From: SAR324 cluster bacterium
GTDB taxonomy: Bacteria > SAR324 > NAC60-12
Assembly: GCA_015232315.1 (NCBI GenBank)
Contig: JADFZZ010000022.1
Span: 1-64,000, forward strand
DNA length: 64,000 nt
Reading direction: 5' to 3'
This document shows, one piece after another, positions 47,494 to 56,722 of the stretch (its first letter is position 1; the number at the start of each line of letters is the position of its first letter). The notes under the pieces are model-generated. The model was not told the origin of the DNA and did not search any database. It worked only from the letters and a program-made list of their open reading frames with translations. The translations under genes and the position numbers were made by a program.

Positions 47494-50427
47494 CTAGAAT
47501 GAAGTGTTGGTCGAAATATAGCCTTCATATATTCCGCCTTCATCCAACCCTTGTGCAACTCCTGTCCGAATCACTAACGCGTTGGAATATCCCACCAGGA
47601 GTTCAAATGAAATTTCCATGCCTGCGGAGCGATGCGGTTTTTGCGCGTCTTCCGACTGGTTGCCCGCATCGCCATTTTCAGCAAACAATGCGCCATACAG
47701 TTGATGAATACCAACGGGTGGGGTCATCAGATGTCGTTCCACCCGGGCAATTGGAAATCTCCATTCTGTTGAAAACAGGGTCAGGAAACGCCCTCTCAGA
47801 TCTGGCAGACCTTCAGGATAGCCTCTCAACGCATAATCTCTGACTTCAAAAAATGAATTATCGGCACTTCCGCTTCCCTGGCCAATCGCGGTGGATTGCT
47901 GATTTCCTCCAAGTTGAAACGGCCTGGGGTTGTCTGTTCCCCAGCCAAGTGTTGTTCGGAAAGCCCAGACATTGAGTCCGGTAATAGTGATAAATTGTCG
48001 CCAGTCCAGAGTGTAAACCTGACCAGTGTAATCATTGTTCAGTAAATCGCTGTCTTCCGCGATAAGGCTTACATAAGCGCCGTCCGTTTCAGAAACAGAA
48101 AGCTCCCAGATTTGAGTGGAGTGATATTGCAACGCCAATCCCAGAATGGAATCAGCAGGAATATCCGGCAGAGGCAATGTCCCTGAAATGTTGTCAGGTC
48201 GAAGATCGACCAATTCTTCACGCCAGTCGAGCACGCCAGCCCGTAACAACCATTGACGCTGCATTTTCAGCCAGGGAAAGATCATTTCTGCGCCAAAAGT
48301 GGTGATTTTACGGAAAATACTGGTTTCTTCAGCGGTTTCCGGTGGTTCTGAAAAATCATCAAAATATCCCCGGTATTCGCGGCTCAAACGAAAAATCAGG
48401 GTGGGATCCCAACGGTCATAGGAATACATGATTGTGCCCCGCGGCCAGTTGTTGGTCACATCATACGCTGCCAGCAGGTTATAGGTGTGCCGGTTCAGTG
48501 GATCTGAAACACTGGTCATTATCCCGGCTTCACCCCGGATAGAATCAAAATTCAGATATGGTGTCCAGAATGTTGGTTTCAGGCCAGGCCATGGAGAATA
48601 AGGCTCTGTCACGCCCTGACTCAAGCCCTTGTCAGCGTCTGCCATTGTGGTTTCATCGTGTAGCTGAAACATCGGCGAAGTTTCTGTTGAAACAGGCAAG
48701 GGAAGACTTTGCAGTGCGATACGGTAAATATTCAGGCCAGTGACAGACATGCCGGCATAATACAATTGATCTCCGGCAGGAAAGGGATAAAACCCGCCAC
48801 CGGCAAGATAGGTCAGAGGGGTGATTTGTTGATCCGACAGGTTCAGTTGATAAATGTTGTAACGGCCCCCATAATTTGCGGAAAAAATGACGTTGGTTCC
48901 CTCACTCGAAAAACGTGGATGCGCTTCAATTTCCAGAGTTTCCAGTAAAGGCGTCCAGGTGTGATTTTGAAGAGAAAACAATTCCAGATTCCAGCGTTTT
49001 CCAGGTTTCCACACCATTGCCACCAGATTTTGGCCATCAGGAGAAAGATCCGGCCATGAAATGATTTCCTGATTTTCTGAGTCCCATAAAGTTTCCAGCA
49101 CCTCACCCTTGAGGTTGAGACGCCGTAAGGCTGTGCCTGCACTGGTCGTATGCACAGCCAGAATGTCATTTTTTTCCGGACCCCAAATGGCAAACAAATA
49201 GCGCCCGCCTTCGGTGATCTGTCGGAGTTCTCCTGTTTCAGGATTGAAATGATAAAGATCACTCCATGTGTTAAGATTCCGCACGAGATCCAACTGGGTC
49301 AACAGAACACCTTGATGAGCGTCAGCGTCAAACCGGGTTTGGTGTGTGACTTCCAGCACCGCTTCAGCTTCCCTGCCCGGTATCTGTCGCATGAGACTGC
49401 CCGCGCTTTTATAATCATTACGGAGATACCACAGACTGCCGTCTTCAGTGACTTGCGGCATGCTGGTCATGTATCCGTCTGAGGTGAGTCGCTCACCTTC
49501 CTCAATGGTGTGTTGACGAAGTTCCTCCATTTCAGGTTGAAAACGGGCATGAAGCCAGACAGAGAATTCCTCCCACAACTCAGTCATGTCCTTATCCTGA
49601 AAGACTTGTTCAGCAGTCCAGTTGATTCCGAAGGGGATCCAGTTGTCGCTGTATTCCTCAATCCAGCCACGAATAGAGGGTGTTCCATATCGTTCCTCAA
49701 GAAACTGATAAAAAAATACGCCGTAAAGATATTGCGTATTTGGAGGCCAGGCCACCAGGCTGTCATTGACCTGGCGGATTGATTTGAAGCCCCCCATCAA
49801 TTCCATTCGCATCAGCATGCGAAAATAGGCACTCTGTCCCCGTCCAACTTTCCGGGACAGGCTGGTTTCCTGGAAGGTGGCCAGGCCCTCCTGCATCCAG
49901 ACAGGCTGAAAAACCGCAGGAAATGCGGCAAAAACAAAGGGATCAGCGATGGTTCTTCCAAAAATTTTTCTGATATCCTTTGGAAAACCTGAGGCCTTGT
50001 CGAGATGGAAAATATGCGTCATTTCATGCTGTATCAGCAGATCGAGCCAGTCATCAAATTCTTCCAGGGTGTTCAGATCATCCGGCGGATGCATGAACAG
50101 ATACATGGTATTTCGGGGAATGGGGGTTGCCGCACCATTGCTGTAATCCACGCGGTCATTGAGAATCATGTCAATAAAGTCCGGTTGCCAGTTGAACCAG
50201 GTAGCGAGACTGGCATAAATCCGCTCTCCAATCATGGCAGTTTTTTGAGCCAGGTGTTTTTCCCCCTGATGAAAATGAATCCGCAGATGTGTGGTTGTCA
50301 GCGTTTGCCACTCCAGTTCAGGATCATAGGTCAAGGCGCCATGTCCGGTGTGCGGATGAAAACAGATGAGCAATAGCAGTACACAAAGGACTTTGACAGG
50401 AGTCATGGGAAAAAATCGATCAAACAT
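47494..50427 (-). CDS. Exported gluzincin metallopeptidase with TolB-like propeller and Omp85-like barrel
   Basis: 977 residues. Signal peptide at about 9-30. A peptidase MA-type domain follows, with zinc motif His134-Glu135-Met-Thr-His138 and probable third ligand Glu180 (QEGLATFQE). A beta-propeller with TolB/PD40-like blades spans about 320-620 (ISWPDLSPDGQNLVAMVW; HPRFSSEGTNVIFSANYGGRYNIYQL). Residues from about 650 to the end alternate as barrel strands, with DYALRGYPEGLPDLRGRFLTLFSTEWRFP typical of BamA/Omp85 C-terminal barrels and a terminal Phe. The protein probably sits in the outer membrane with its protease and propeller in the periplasm. It starts 33 bases after the LOG gene stop. 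Confidence 0.85.
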   Translation of the reverse strand: MFDRFFPMTPVKVLCVLLLLICFHPHTGHGALTYDPELEWQTLTTTHLRIHFHQGEKHLAQKTAMIGERIYASLATWFNWQPDFIDMILNDRVDYSNGAATPIPRNTMYLFMHPPDDLNTLEEFDDWLDLLIQHEMTHIFHLDKASGFPKDIRKIFGRTIADPFVFAAFPAVFQPVWMQEGLATFQETSLSRKVGRGQSAYFRMLMRMELMGGFKSIRQVNDSLVAWPPNTQYLYGVFFYQFLEERYGTPSIRGWIEEYSDNWIPFGINWTAEQVFQDKDMTELWEEFSVWLHARFQPEMEELRQHTIEEGERLTSDGYMTSMPQVTEDGSLWYLRNDYKSAGSLMRQIPGREAEAVLEVTHQTRFDADAHQGVLLTQLDLVRNLNTWSDLYHFNPETGELRQITEGGRYLFAIWGPEKNDILAVHTTSAGTALRRLNLKGEVLETLWDSENQEIISWPDLSPDGQNLVAMVWKPGKRWNLELFSLQNHTWTPLLETLEIEAHPRFSSEGTNVIFSANYGGRYNIYQLNLSDQQITPLTYLAGGGFYPFPAGDQLYYAGMSVTGLNIYRIALQSLPLPVSTETSPMFQLHDETTMADADKGLSQGVTEPYSPWPGLKPTFWTPYLNFDSIRGEAGIMTSVSDPLNRHTYNLLAAYDVTNNWPRGTIMYSYDRWDPTLIFRLSREYRGYFDDFSEPPETAEETSIFRKITTFGAEMIFPWLKMQRQWLLRAGVLDWREELVDLRPDNISGTLPLPDIPADSILGLALQYHSTQIWELSVSETDGAYVSLIAEDSDLLNNDYTGQVYTLDWRQFITITGLNVWAFRTTLGWGTDNPRPFQLGGNQQSTAIGQGSGSADNSFFEVRDYALRGYPEGLPDLRGRFLTLFSTEWRFPIARVERHLMTPPVGIHQLYGALFAENGDAGNQSEDAQKPHRSAGMEISFELLVGYSNALVIRTGVAQGLDEGGIYEGYISTNTSF

Positions 50428-50460
50428 GGTTATCCTGACAGTTGGAAGATGGAATGATTT

Positions 50461-51933
50461 TTAGTGGATTCGATAGGGTTTCATGTATTCGCCTTCAATT
50501 TTCATACGTCCGGCCGCAGTCAGTTTATCAATGAGATGGTCTGTCGTTTTAAGAACATTGGAACTGCCATGCAGTCGTGGCCGGTCTGTCCCCCATGATT
50601 CAAGAATTTCGGGACGTTTGATGTTCAGTGTGACCAGCGCGGAAAAAAACTTCCGGAGATTTTCACACAGTTTGTAGGGGCCGACATCATCATACAATTC
50701 CAAAGCTTCCACAGATTCGAAAGTGACCTGAAATGGCGTCTGGAGTTCCCTGGGGAAATACAGATGGTCATTCCACAGGAACCGCCGGTCAAGTTTCAGG
50801 TTACTTTCTTTGATATGCAGGGCATAGGTTCGTGGAGAGATGTTGTTAAAAATCTGGTAATGTTCCAGAAAGGAATCCTTGAAGCAGGTCTTCAGATATT
50901 GGTCGATCATGTCAAAATATTGTCCACCCGGGCGTTCAACCCAGTCAAAGGGATAAATCAATCCATGATTGCGCGGATGCAGTTTCATGCTCAGAAACAT
51001 CATGATTTCTTCCAGCGTTCCAATCCCACCGGGATGCACTCTTCCACGGTGAGCGGCCCGAATGAAGGCTTCCATGCGTTTTTCAATGTCAGGAAACACC
51101 ACCAGTCGATCGACCAGTTTATTCGATTTTTCCGCAGACATGATGCCCTGTTCGGTAAAACCGATAAAAAAACGGTTGATTTTCTGTTGCAGTTCATGGA
51201 AGGCCTGCAGGGAACCCTTGAACGGAGCTTTCATGATTCCGGGGCCGCTACCGGTGATGTCTTCAGCGGGTTGTGCCAGGTTTTTATCTTTATGATGCCG
51301 GGTGTTGATCAACGTATAAAAATATCCGATTTTTTCAGCGAAACGGTATTCGTTGAATTCACCGATATAATCAGTCGGCAGGGAGTGACCACCCCATACA
51401 AACGATACGACAGAACGCTTGCCACGGTCCAGCAGTCCTGTGCGATGAACAAAATCCTTGATCCATTTTGAAACAGTTTCCGGTGAATCATCCGCATTCA
51501 GCCTTCGAGGTTCTTCATTGTCAGGAAGATAAAGCGGCAGAGCCAGATCACGGATGATGGAAGAAAACTGCTGAAACTGGGCCGGCGTCAGGTGTTCACG
51601 GTCAAATAACGCGGTATCCGGAACATTGTGGCAAATGAGAGATAGTTTGATCTTGTTCTTCTTAATGCTTTGTTCAACGTAAAATTGCATCCCCTCAAAA
51701 TCATCCCGAAGTTTTTGCTTGTCGTCTCCGTAATTATGATTCTCAATCACGGAGGCCAGACATTCTTTCAGGATCAGGTTGTCACTGGTGACATTTTTAA
51801 CGATTACCTCAGCAATACCTTGAGTTATCGGCGTACCGAGAATTTTTTCCCTGATAGGGATTTCCAGATGTTTTATGTGGTTCATAGCGACATCAAATAA
51901 TGGTTCCCGGTTGTGGTTATTTTTTGAGCTCAT
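50461..51933 (-). CDS. ppnN: LOG-family nucleotide 5'-monophosphate nucleosidase (PpnN-like)
   Basis: About 490 residues from ATG 51933. The central LOG/Rossmann domain carries [23 protein letters not shown] and the signature [21 protein letters not shown], typical of lysine-decarboxylase-like nucleosidases. E. coli PpnN (about 454 residues) has the same flanking N- and C-terminal domains and cleaves purine and pyrimidine monophosphates, stimulated by (p)ppGpp. The start overlaps the 3' end of the upstream pfkA gene by 17 bases, suggesting coupling. A downstream Met ([10 protein letters not shown]) is another possible start. Confidence 0.85.
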   Translation of the reverse strand: MSSKNNHNREPLFDVAMNHIKHLEIPIREKILGTPITQGIAEVIVKNVTSDNLILKECLASVIENHNYGDDKQKLRDDFEGMQFYVEQSIKKNKIKLSLICHNVPDTALFDREHLTPAQFQQFSSIIRDLALPLYLPDNEEPRRLNADDSPETVSKWIKDFVHRTGLLDRGKRSVVSFVWGGHSLPTDYIGEFNEYRFAEKIGYFYTLINTRHHKDKNLAQPAEDITGSGPGIMKAPFKGSLQAFHELQQKINRFFIGFTEQGIMSAEKSNKLVDRLVVFPDIEKRMEAFIRAAHRGRVHPGGIGTLEEIMMFLSMKLHPRNHGLIYPFDWVERPGGQYFDMIDQYLKTCFKDSFLEHYQIFNNISPRTYALHIKESNLKLDRRFLWNDHLYFPRELQTPFQVTFESVEALELYDDVGPYKLCENLRKFFSALVTLNIKRPEILESWGTDRPRLHGSSNVLKTTDHLIDKLTAAGRMKIEGEYMKPYRIH

Positions 51934-53059
51934 CGCCCAGACAGGTTCCCAACTTGCGGGCTGTTTCCAGCCATGAATGATCAAGCGGAACAATTTTGCG
52001 TTTGCCGACCACTTCTTCCAGAGGAATCGGTTTGGCCTTGTCGCTTACAGAGGCGACCATGACTCCGTAAACTTCCTTTTCGATCAGTTCAGCGCAGGCT
52101 GTGCCGAGTCTTGACGCAAGCAAACGATCTGCCGCTGACGGGATTCCCCCTCGTTGCACATGACCCAGGATTGAAACACGGGCCTCCAGATGCGTCAGTT
52201 CTTCAAGTTTCTGTGCCAGAAAAATAATGTTGTTTTTATGTTCTGCCTCAATTTTTGCCAATTCTGCGGCCGCATCGCTTTTCTCCGGGTCTTTATCTTT
52301 TTCCTTGGCCGCTTTTTTTCGGGCCTTGGCCGCATTCAGTTTTTCAGCGTAGTCAATCGACATCGCGCCTTCAGCCACGGCAACAATACTGAAGTTTTTT
52401 CCGGCACGACTTCTACGTCGGATCGCGTCAGCAATGAGATCTACGTTATAGGGAATTTCCGGAATGAGAATGACATCCGCGCCTCCGGCGATTCCTGCAC
52501 CAAGGGCTAACCAGCCGGCGTTGTGCCCCATCACCTCACAAATGATGATCCGATGATGACTGTGAGCGGTGCTGTGGAGACGGTCGATGGCCTCCGTGGC
52601 GATACCGAGAGCGGTATCAAAACCAAAAGTGACATCGGTCATGTCCACATCATTATCAATGGTTTTGGGAAGGGTGATCACATTCAAGCCATGTTTCTGG
52701 AGATGATAAGCGTTTTTCTGGGTACCGCCGCCGCCAAGGCAGACCACCACATCCAGATGAAGCCTTTGATAATTTTCCACAATGGTTTCTGTCATATCCA
52801 TGACTTTATTCCCTACCGGCATTTTGTTGGGTTTATCCCGGCTGGTTCCCAGAATGGTTCCGCCAACAGTCAGGATGCCCGAAAGCTCCTGTTCATCGAG
52901 TCTGATTTTTCGGTTTTCCACCAATCCGCGAAATCCATCCCGAAATCCGATGATGTGCATGTCATAGAATCCAATTGCAGATTTGCCGATGGCACGAATG
53001 GCCGCATTCAATCCCGGAGTGTCTCCGCCTGATGTTAAAACACCAACATATTTAGTCAT
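51917..53059 (-). CDS. pfkA: 6-phosphofructokinase
   Basis: 380 residues. Substrate and nucleotide motifs [28 protein letters not shown] (109-113), LPKTIDNDV (130-138) with the catalytic Asp, [14 protein letters not shown] and ILGHVQRGG are intact. Gly at the position equivalent to E. coli 104 points to ATP as donor, while Lys at the position of 124 is shared with PPi-dependent and group III enzymes. The usual GGDG is GGGG here. A charged insertion rich in Lys, Ala and Glu lies near residues 240-275. It commits fructose-6-phosphate to glycolysis. Confidence 0.92.
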   Translation of the reverse strand: MTKYVGVLTSGGDTPGLNAAIRAIGKSAIGFYDMHIIGFRDGFRGLVENRKIRLDEQELSGILTVGGTILGTSRDKPNKMPVGNKVMDMTETIVENYQRLHLDVVVCLGGGGTQKNAYHLQKHGLNVITLPKTIDNDVDMTDVTFGFDTALGIATEAIDRLHSTAHSHHRIIICEVMGHNAGWLALGAGIAGGADVILIPEIPYNVDLIADAIRRRSRAGKNFSIVAVAEGAMSIDYAEKLNAAKARKKAAKEKDKDPEKSDAAAELAKIEAEHKNNIIFLAQKLEELTHLEARVSILGHVQRGGIPSAADRLLASRLGTACAELIEKEVYGVMVASVSDKAKPIPLEEVVGKRKIVPLDHSWLETARKLGTCLGDELKK

Positions 53060-53584
53060 GATTCACCTCATGATAGGTTAACAAAGAGTGTAACTGTGAG
53101 TCTATTGTGTTCGTTAATATGTCTGAACAGAAAAATCAAACAGGGAAAGTCATTTCATTGAGATTATCGGAGAGACATCGGTGATCTGCTTCTTTCAAAG
53201 ATTGAACAGTGGGGTTAAAGGACTGATAGCGTTGCAAACAAGATGAATTGAAGTTAGAAAAACGGGATGAACATAATTTAGGTCAAGACGACAGGGGGAT
53301 ACAGAAACTGTGATCAATTCACACACACAGCACTGGATAATGATTATTTTTTAGCTTTCAAATTGTAAGCATTGAAATAGGTTCGTCTCAATCCGCACAT
53401 CAACTTAAGTATTGATGTTTTCAACATGACAAGGTGTTGTTGAAAATCAAACAGTAGCTTCACCATGTCGAAAATTATTGATAGACAAATCCTGATGTTT
53501 TACGGATTTTTTTGGTTTTGTGCTGAGCAGTTCGTGTAAACCAGAGTTTCATTTTTTCAGACCAACCCTCATAGGAGAAAAACC
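53060..53584. other. Gene-poor region upstream of pfkA and the small Cys-rich gene
   Basis: 525 bases between divergent genes. No supported gene is seen. It should hold the pfkA promoter (- strand) and that of the small Cys-rich gene (+ strand). A 9-bp inverted repeat, TTTTCAACA / TGTTGAAAA (53418-53426 and 53438-53446), with an 11-base spacer is the only clear structure; it may be an operator or hairpin. Confidence 0.5.
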
Positions 53585-53683
53585 ATGATTTTATGTCCGA
53601 TTGCTAAAGCCAAAGGATGTGAAAAATGTCCAATATTTAAACCATGTCCACTCAAAAGTGTTGTAGGCGATCAAAAAAAATAA
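53585..53683 (+). CDS. 32-residue Cys-rich peptide
   Basis: ATG 53585 to TAA 53683, preceded by TAGGAGAAAAACC, a good ribosome site. The peptide opens MILCPIAKAKGCEKCPIFKPC and has four cysteines arranged C-x7-C-x2-C-x5-C, each followed by or close to proline (CPI, CPIF, CPL), and a basic C terminus. It could bind a metal or an Fe-S cluster. Two hairpins follow the gene. No family is recognised; its isolated position with its own expression signals argues that it is real. Confidence 0.65.
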   Translation: MILCPIAKAKGCEKCPIFKPCPLKSVVGDQKK

Positions 53684-53699
53684 TTCTGATCCCTTCTCC

Positions 53700-53726
53700 A
53701 AAGCCTGGTTCAAAATTTCAGGCTTT
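53700..53726 (+). terminator. Hairpin just after the small Cys-rich gene
   Basis: AAAGCCTG (53700-53707) and CAGGCTTT (53719-53726) form an 8-bp stem with an 11-base loop, 16 bases after the stop codon. The last three T residues of the arm are not followed by more T. Confidence 0.45.
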
Positions 53727-53734
53727 CAGAAAAT

Positions 53735-53760
53735 AGAGTACACCGGATCTGGTGTACTCT
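53735..53760 (+). terminator. Second hairpin after the small Cys-rich gene
   Basis: AGAGTACACC (53735-53744) and GGTGTACTCT (53751-53760) form a perfect 10-bp stem around GGATCT, followed by TGTCCCTT. It is the stronger of the two hairpins here. Confidence 0.55.
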
Positions 53761-53883
53761 TGTCCCTTGATCATCTGCATATCACTGATAAGGCGCTGAT
53801 TCTATACGTGATTGATAGTCTCCTTAGGGATACAAACCCGTGTAACTTATAATACTTCTGCTACCTCTTAATAATAGAAAACC

Positions 53884-54084
53884 ATGGAATCTCTAACAAT
53901 GCACTTAATTGAAAAGATTCAATCGCTTCCACGTTCAAGACTTCAGGAGGTGGAAGATTTTATTGATTTCATCAGTCAACGGGAAGCGGACCGCCAATTG
54001 ATGAACGACGCCATGCGGACGTCTGAAGCGTCCTTCGCCAAGGTCTGGGACAACTCCGAGGATGCCGAGTATGACCACTTATAA
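53884..54084 (+). CDS. Antitoxin of a MazF/PemK-type module (DUF2281-like)
   Basis: 66 residues. The N-terminal half, LIEKIQSLPRSRLQEVEDFIDFISQR, has the pattern of small antitoxins that precede PemK or VapC toxins. The acidic C terminus (DNSEDAEYDHL) would wrap the toxin. No classical DNA-binding domain is visible. It overlaps the toxin gene start by 14 bases, as is normal for type II modules. The start may be the Met at residue 6. Confidence 0.75.
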   Translation: MESLTMHLIEKIQSLPRSRLQEVEDFIDFISQREADRQLMNDAMRTSEASFAKVWDNSEDAEYDHL

Positions 54085-54409
54085 TTTTGGGGATGTGCTA
54101 CTGATTCCCTTTCCTTTCACCGATCAAACCGCGACGAAAAAGAGACCTGCCGTGGTGATTAGTTCCTCACTTTATCAGCAAAGTAAACCGGATGTGATTG
54201 TCATGGCTGTCACGAGTCAGGTCCGTTCTGCTCAATTGGTGGGAGAGTTTCTGATTGAGGATTGGAAAGAGGCTGGATTGATCAAACCTTCCGTCGGTAA
54301 ACCCGTGATTACTACCCTGGAACAATCCATGGTACTTCAACAACTGGGAACTCTCCAAAGCCAGGATTTACAGTCACTGCGAAAGTGTCTGAAGACGATT
54401 CTGGGCTAA
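54071..54409 (+). CDS. MazF/PemK-family endoribonuclease toxin
   Basis: About 112 residues from ATG 54071; an in-frame ATG at 54062 adds three. YNFGDVLLIPFPFTDQTATKKRPAVVIS is the classical PemK/MazF opening, with the basic KKRPAVV strand. VMAVTSQVR holds the conserved TSQ, and KPSVGKPVITTLEQSMV completes the SH3-like barrel. These toxins cut mRNA. The antitoxin gene lies just upstream and overlaps it. Both are intact. Confidence 0.88.
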   Translation: MTTYNFGDVLLIPFPFTDQTATKKRPAVVISSSLYQQSKPDVIVMAVTSQVRSAQLVGEFLIEDWKEAGLIKPSVGKPVITTLEQSMVLQQLGTLQSQDLQSLRKCLKTILG

Positions 54410-54455
54410 TCATGTCAAGATCAAGAATCCCTGAGCATGAACTCAGAGATTTGTG

Positions 54456-55172
54456 TCACGAATATTGATTCAGCAGGACCATTTCGGGAGCATGATCGGG
54501 CACGGCTTTGATCACCGCAAGAGAAATCCTGTTTTCTGAATTGAGAGCGTTCCAATAGGTTTGGGCAATTTCTGACAAATTACCACGCAAGGGAACCAGC
54601 AACGGTGTGCCTGAAAAAGAGGGAAGGGGGGAACCATCGCCCTGATAGGTTGTTACCAGATAGCCATAACCGGGTTCAATGTGCGGATAACGATAAAACG
54701 CGTGGTTGGCTGTGTCAGCCTTGAAGGGGTTGGCGGTGAGGATGGACAAACTTGCGCGGGGCTCTGTTCCCAAATCAAGCAAACCTGAAATCCTGGGCGT
54801 GAAATTGGGAGCGTCCGGTTCATGTTTTTCTCCTTGCAGACTGTCCTCAAAGGTTTTTCCCTGTTTGAGTCCGTCATGAATCACATCGGTATGACTGCCA
54901 TTGGTCACAATATACTGACTGCCGAGAACCCTGAACGCATTGTAGATGATCAATGAGGGATCACTCACTTTGGCGGGATCTGCCGGAGTTGTTTTGAGGA
55001 TGTTGTTTTCATACACAAACTGCCGGTTGCGACTGTTGGCACTGCGTCCCATGATCCAGTACACCATCATCCATTCCCGGAGATCGTTCCTGCCAATAAT
55101 GATTCCTCTCCCCGGATAGGGATTGGCACGGAGGTGGGTTTCAAGATTATGGACGGCCTGTTTTTCCAGCAT
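54456..55172 (-). CDS. IMP cyclohydrolase-family protein (PurO-like)
   Basis: 238 residues from ATG 55172, which follows GGAGAAA at a good distance; a TTG 18 bases upstream is possible. LRANPYPGRGIIIGRN and YWIMGRSANSRNRQFV match the IMP_cyclohyd family (archaeal PurO and bacterial relatives), which closes the purine ring to IMP. IVTNGSHTDVI and NFTPRISGLLDL are also typical. It follows rng by about 20 bases. Whether it is the main cyclohydrolase or a side enzyme depends on whether purH exists elsewhere. Confidence 0.85.
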   Translation of the reverse strand: MLEKQAVHNLETHLRANPYPGRGIIIGRNDLREWMMVYWIMGRSANSRNRQFVYENNILKTTPADPAKVSDPSLIIYNAFRVLGSQYIVTNGSHTDVIHDGLKQGKTFEDSLQGEKHEPDAPNFTPRISGLLDLGTEPRASLSILTANPFKADTANHAFYRYPHIEPGYGYLVTTYQGDGSPLPSFSGTPLLVPLRGNLSEIAQTYWNALNSENRISLAVIKAVPDHAPEMVLLNQYS

Positions 55173-55192
55173 AAGACATTTCTCCGACAAGA

Positions 55193-56668
55193 TTAATATT
55201 CATAGAGTTCAAACTGTTCCTGATGCAGTTCTTCCAGTGGTTTGAAACTGACGGTCTGGCCAATATCACCTTCAATCTGTTTGATATCGTTCAGTGCTTC
55301 ACTCTGGAGATATTCATACACATCCGGATTCACAAAAATGACCACGGAACCACGACTTCTCCGTTTGCAACTACGGTAGATTTCTCTGAAAATATCATAA
55401 CTGACGGTCGAGAGTGATTTGATCTGGCCTTTTCCTTCACAATAAGGACAGGGATCACACAGATACCGGCTCAGATTTTCACGGTCCCGTTTCCGGGTCA
55501 TTTCAACCAGACCCATTTCGCTGATTTGAAGAATCTTGCTGCGGGCCTTGTCATGACGAAGCTGATCTTTCAGTGCCTGATAGACCATTTGTCTGTGCTG
55601 GGCCACTTCCATGTCAATAAAGTCAATGATGATGATTCCGCCGATGTTTCTCAATTGGAGCTGATAAACCAGTTCTTCGGCGGCTTCCAGATTGGTTTTC
55701 AGGATAGTTTTTTCATGGCTTTCCTTACCAACAAAACGTCCTGTGTTGACATCAACCGCTGTCAAGGCTTCTGTCTGGTCAATGATCAGGTATCCGCCGG
55801 ATTTCAGCCACACTTTTTGCCCCAGTGCCCGGTCAATTTCTGATTCAATGCCATAGTGATCAAAGATCGGCACATTTTTGGTGAAATATTCCAGCAGGGA
55901 ATAGTAACGTGGCAGATAGGTTTTGATGAATGTCTGGACATCCTTGAACTGGTTTTTGTTGTCCACCACAAATTTGCGGACTTCTCTGGAAAGCATATCC
56001 CGAATTGTCCGGAAAATAATATCCAGATCGGTGTGAAGCAATGCCGGAGCCGGGAGTTCATTGAACTTTTTAAGAATTGTCGCCCACAACGACACCAGAT
56101 AATTGATGTCAGAACGTAAATCATCCTCGTCCCGGTTTTCTGCAACAGTGCGGATGATGAATCCTGCTTTGTCAGGCCTAAGTCGGTTGACGATTTCCTT
56201 GAGCCGTCCGCGTTCCTTGTCATCAGTGATTTGACGGGAGACACCAAGGGTGTCGGTGGTGGGCATATGCACCAGATTTCTTCCCGGCAATGAAACATGG
56301 CTGGTGATGCGTGCGCCTTTGGTGCTGATGGGTCCTTTGGACACCTGAACCAGAACATCCTGGCCTTCCTGAAGCAAGTCCTCGATTACTTTTTTTTCTT
56401 TTTTTGACGATGGTGCCACCTCAGGATCAGTGGAAAATGCCCCTTCCGGAAGCACATCATCCACATATAAAAACGCGGCTTTTTCTTCGCCGATATCCAC
56501 AAATGCCGCTTCCATCCCCGGAAGCACCTTGAGGACTTTCCCCTTATAAATGTTGCCTACGATTCCACGTTCTTTTTGTCGTTCGTAATGAATTTCAGAA
56601 AGAAGTCCATCTTCAATGATGGCTACTCGTGTTTCATGAGGCGTGTAATTGATAATTATGTCTTTCAT
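55193..56668 (-). CDS. rng: Ribonuclease G
   Basis: 491 residues, the length of RNase G rather than RNase E. The S1 RNA-binding domain (about 35-130) includes GNIYKGKVLKVLPGMEAAFVDIGEEKAAFLYVDD. The catalytic DNase-like region has GGYLIIDQTEALTAVDVNTGRF and NIGGIIIIDFIDM with the metal-binding aspartates. The zinc-link CPYCEGKGQIKS follows. It matures 16S rRNA and cuts mRNA 5' ends. No RNase E-type C-terminal scaffold is present. Next to pdxJ and the cyclohydrolase gene. Confidence 0.94.
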   Translation of the reverse strand: MKDIIINYTPHETRVAIIEDGLLSEIHYERQKERGIVGNIYKGKVLKVLPGMEAAFVDIGEEKAAFLYVDDVLPEGAFSTDPEVAPSSKKEKKVIEDLLQEGQDVLVQVSKGPISTKGARITSHVSLPGRNLVHMPTTDTLGVSRQITDDKERGRLKEIVNRLRPDKAGFIIRTVAENRDEDDLRSDINYLVSLWATILKKFNELPAPALLHTDLDIIFRTIRDMLSREVRKFVVDNKNQFKDVQTFIKTYLPRYYSLLEYFTKNVPIFDHYGIESEIDRALGQKVWLKSGGYLIIDQTEALTAVDVNTGRFVGKESHEKTILKTNLEAAEELVYQLQLRNIGGIIIIDFIDMEVAQHRQMVYQALKDQLRHDKARSKILQISEMGLVEMTRKRDRENLSRYLCDPCPYCEGKGQIKSLSTVSYDIFREIYRSCKRRSRGSVVIFVNPDVYEYLQSEALNDIKQIEGDIGQTVSFKPLEELHQEQFELYEY

Positions 56669-56722
56669 GGAAGGAATATTTGAAAAAGTGTTTATAAAAT
56701 ATATTGATGGCTGTGTTGGAAA

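Noticed and set aside
50764-51471. A 235-codon open frame on the + strand
   Set aside because: It is the antisense of the LOG-family gene, whose own frame has clear motifs.
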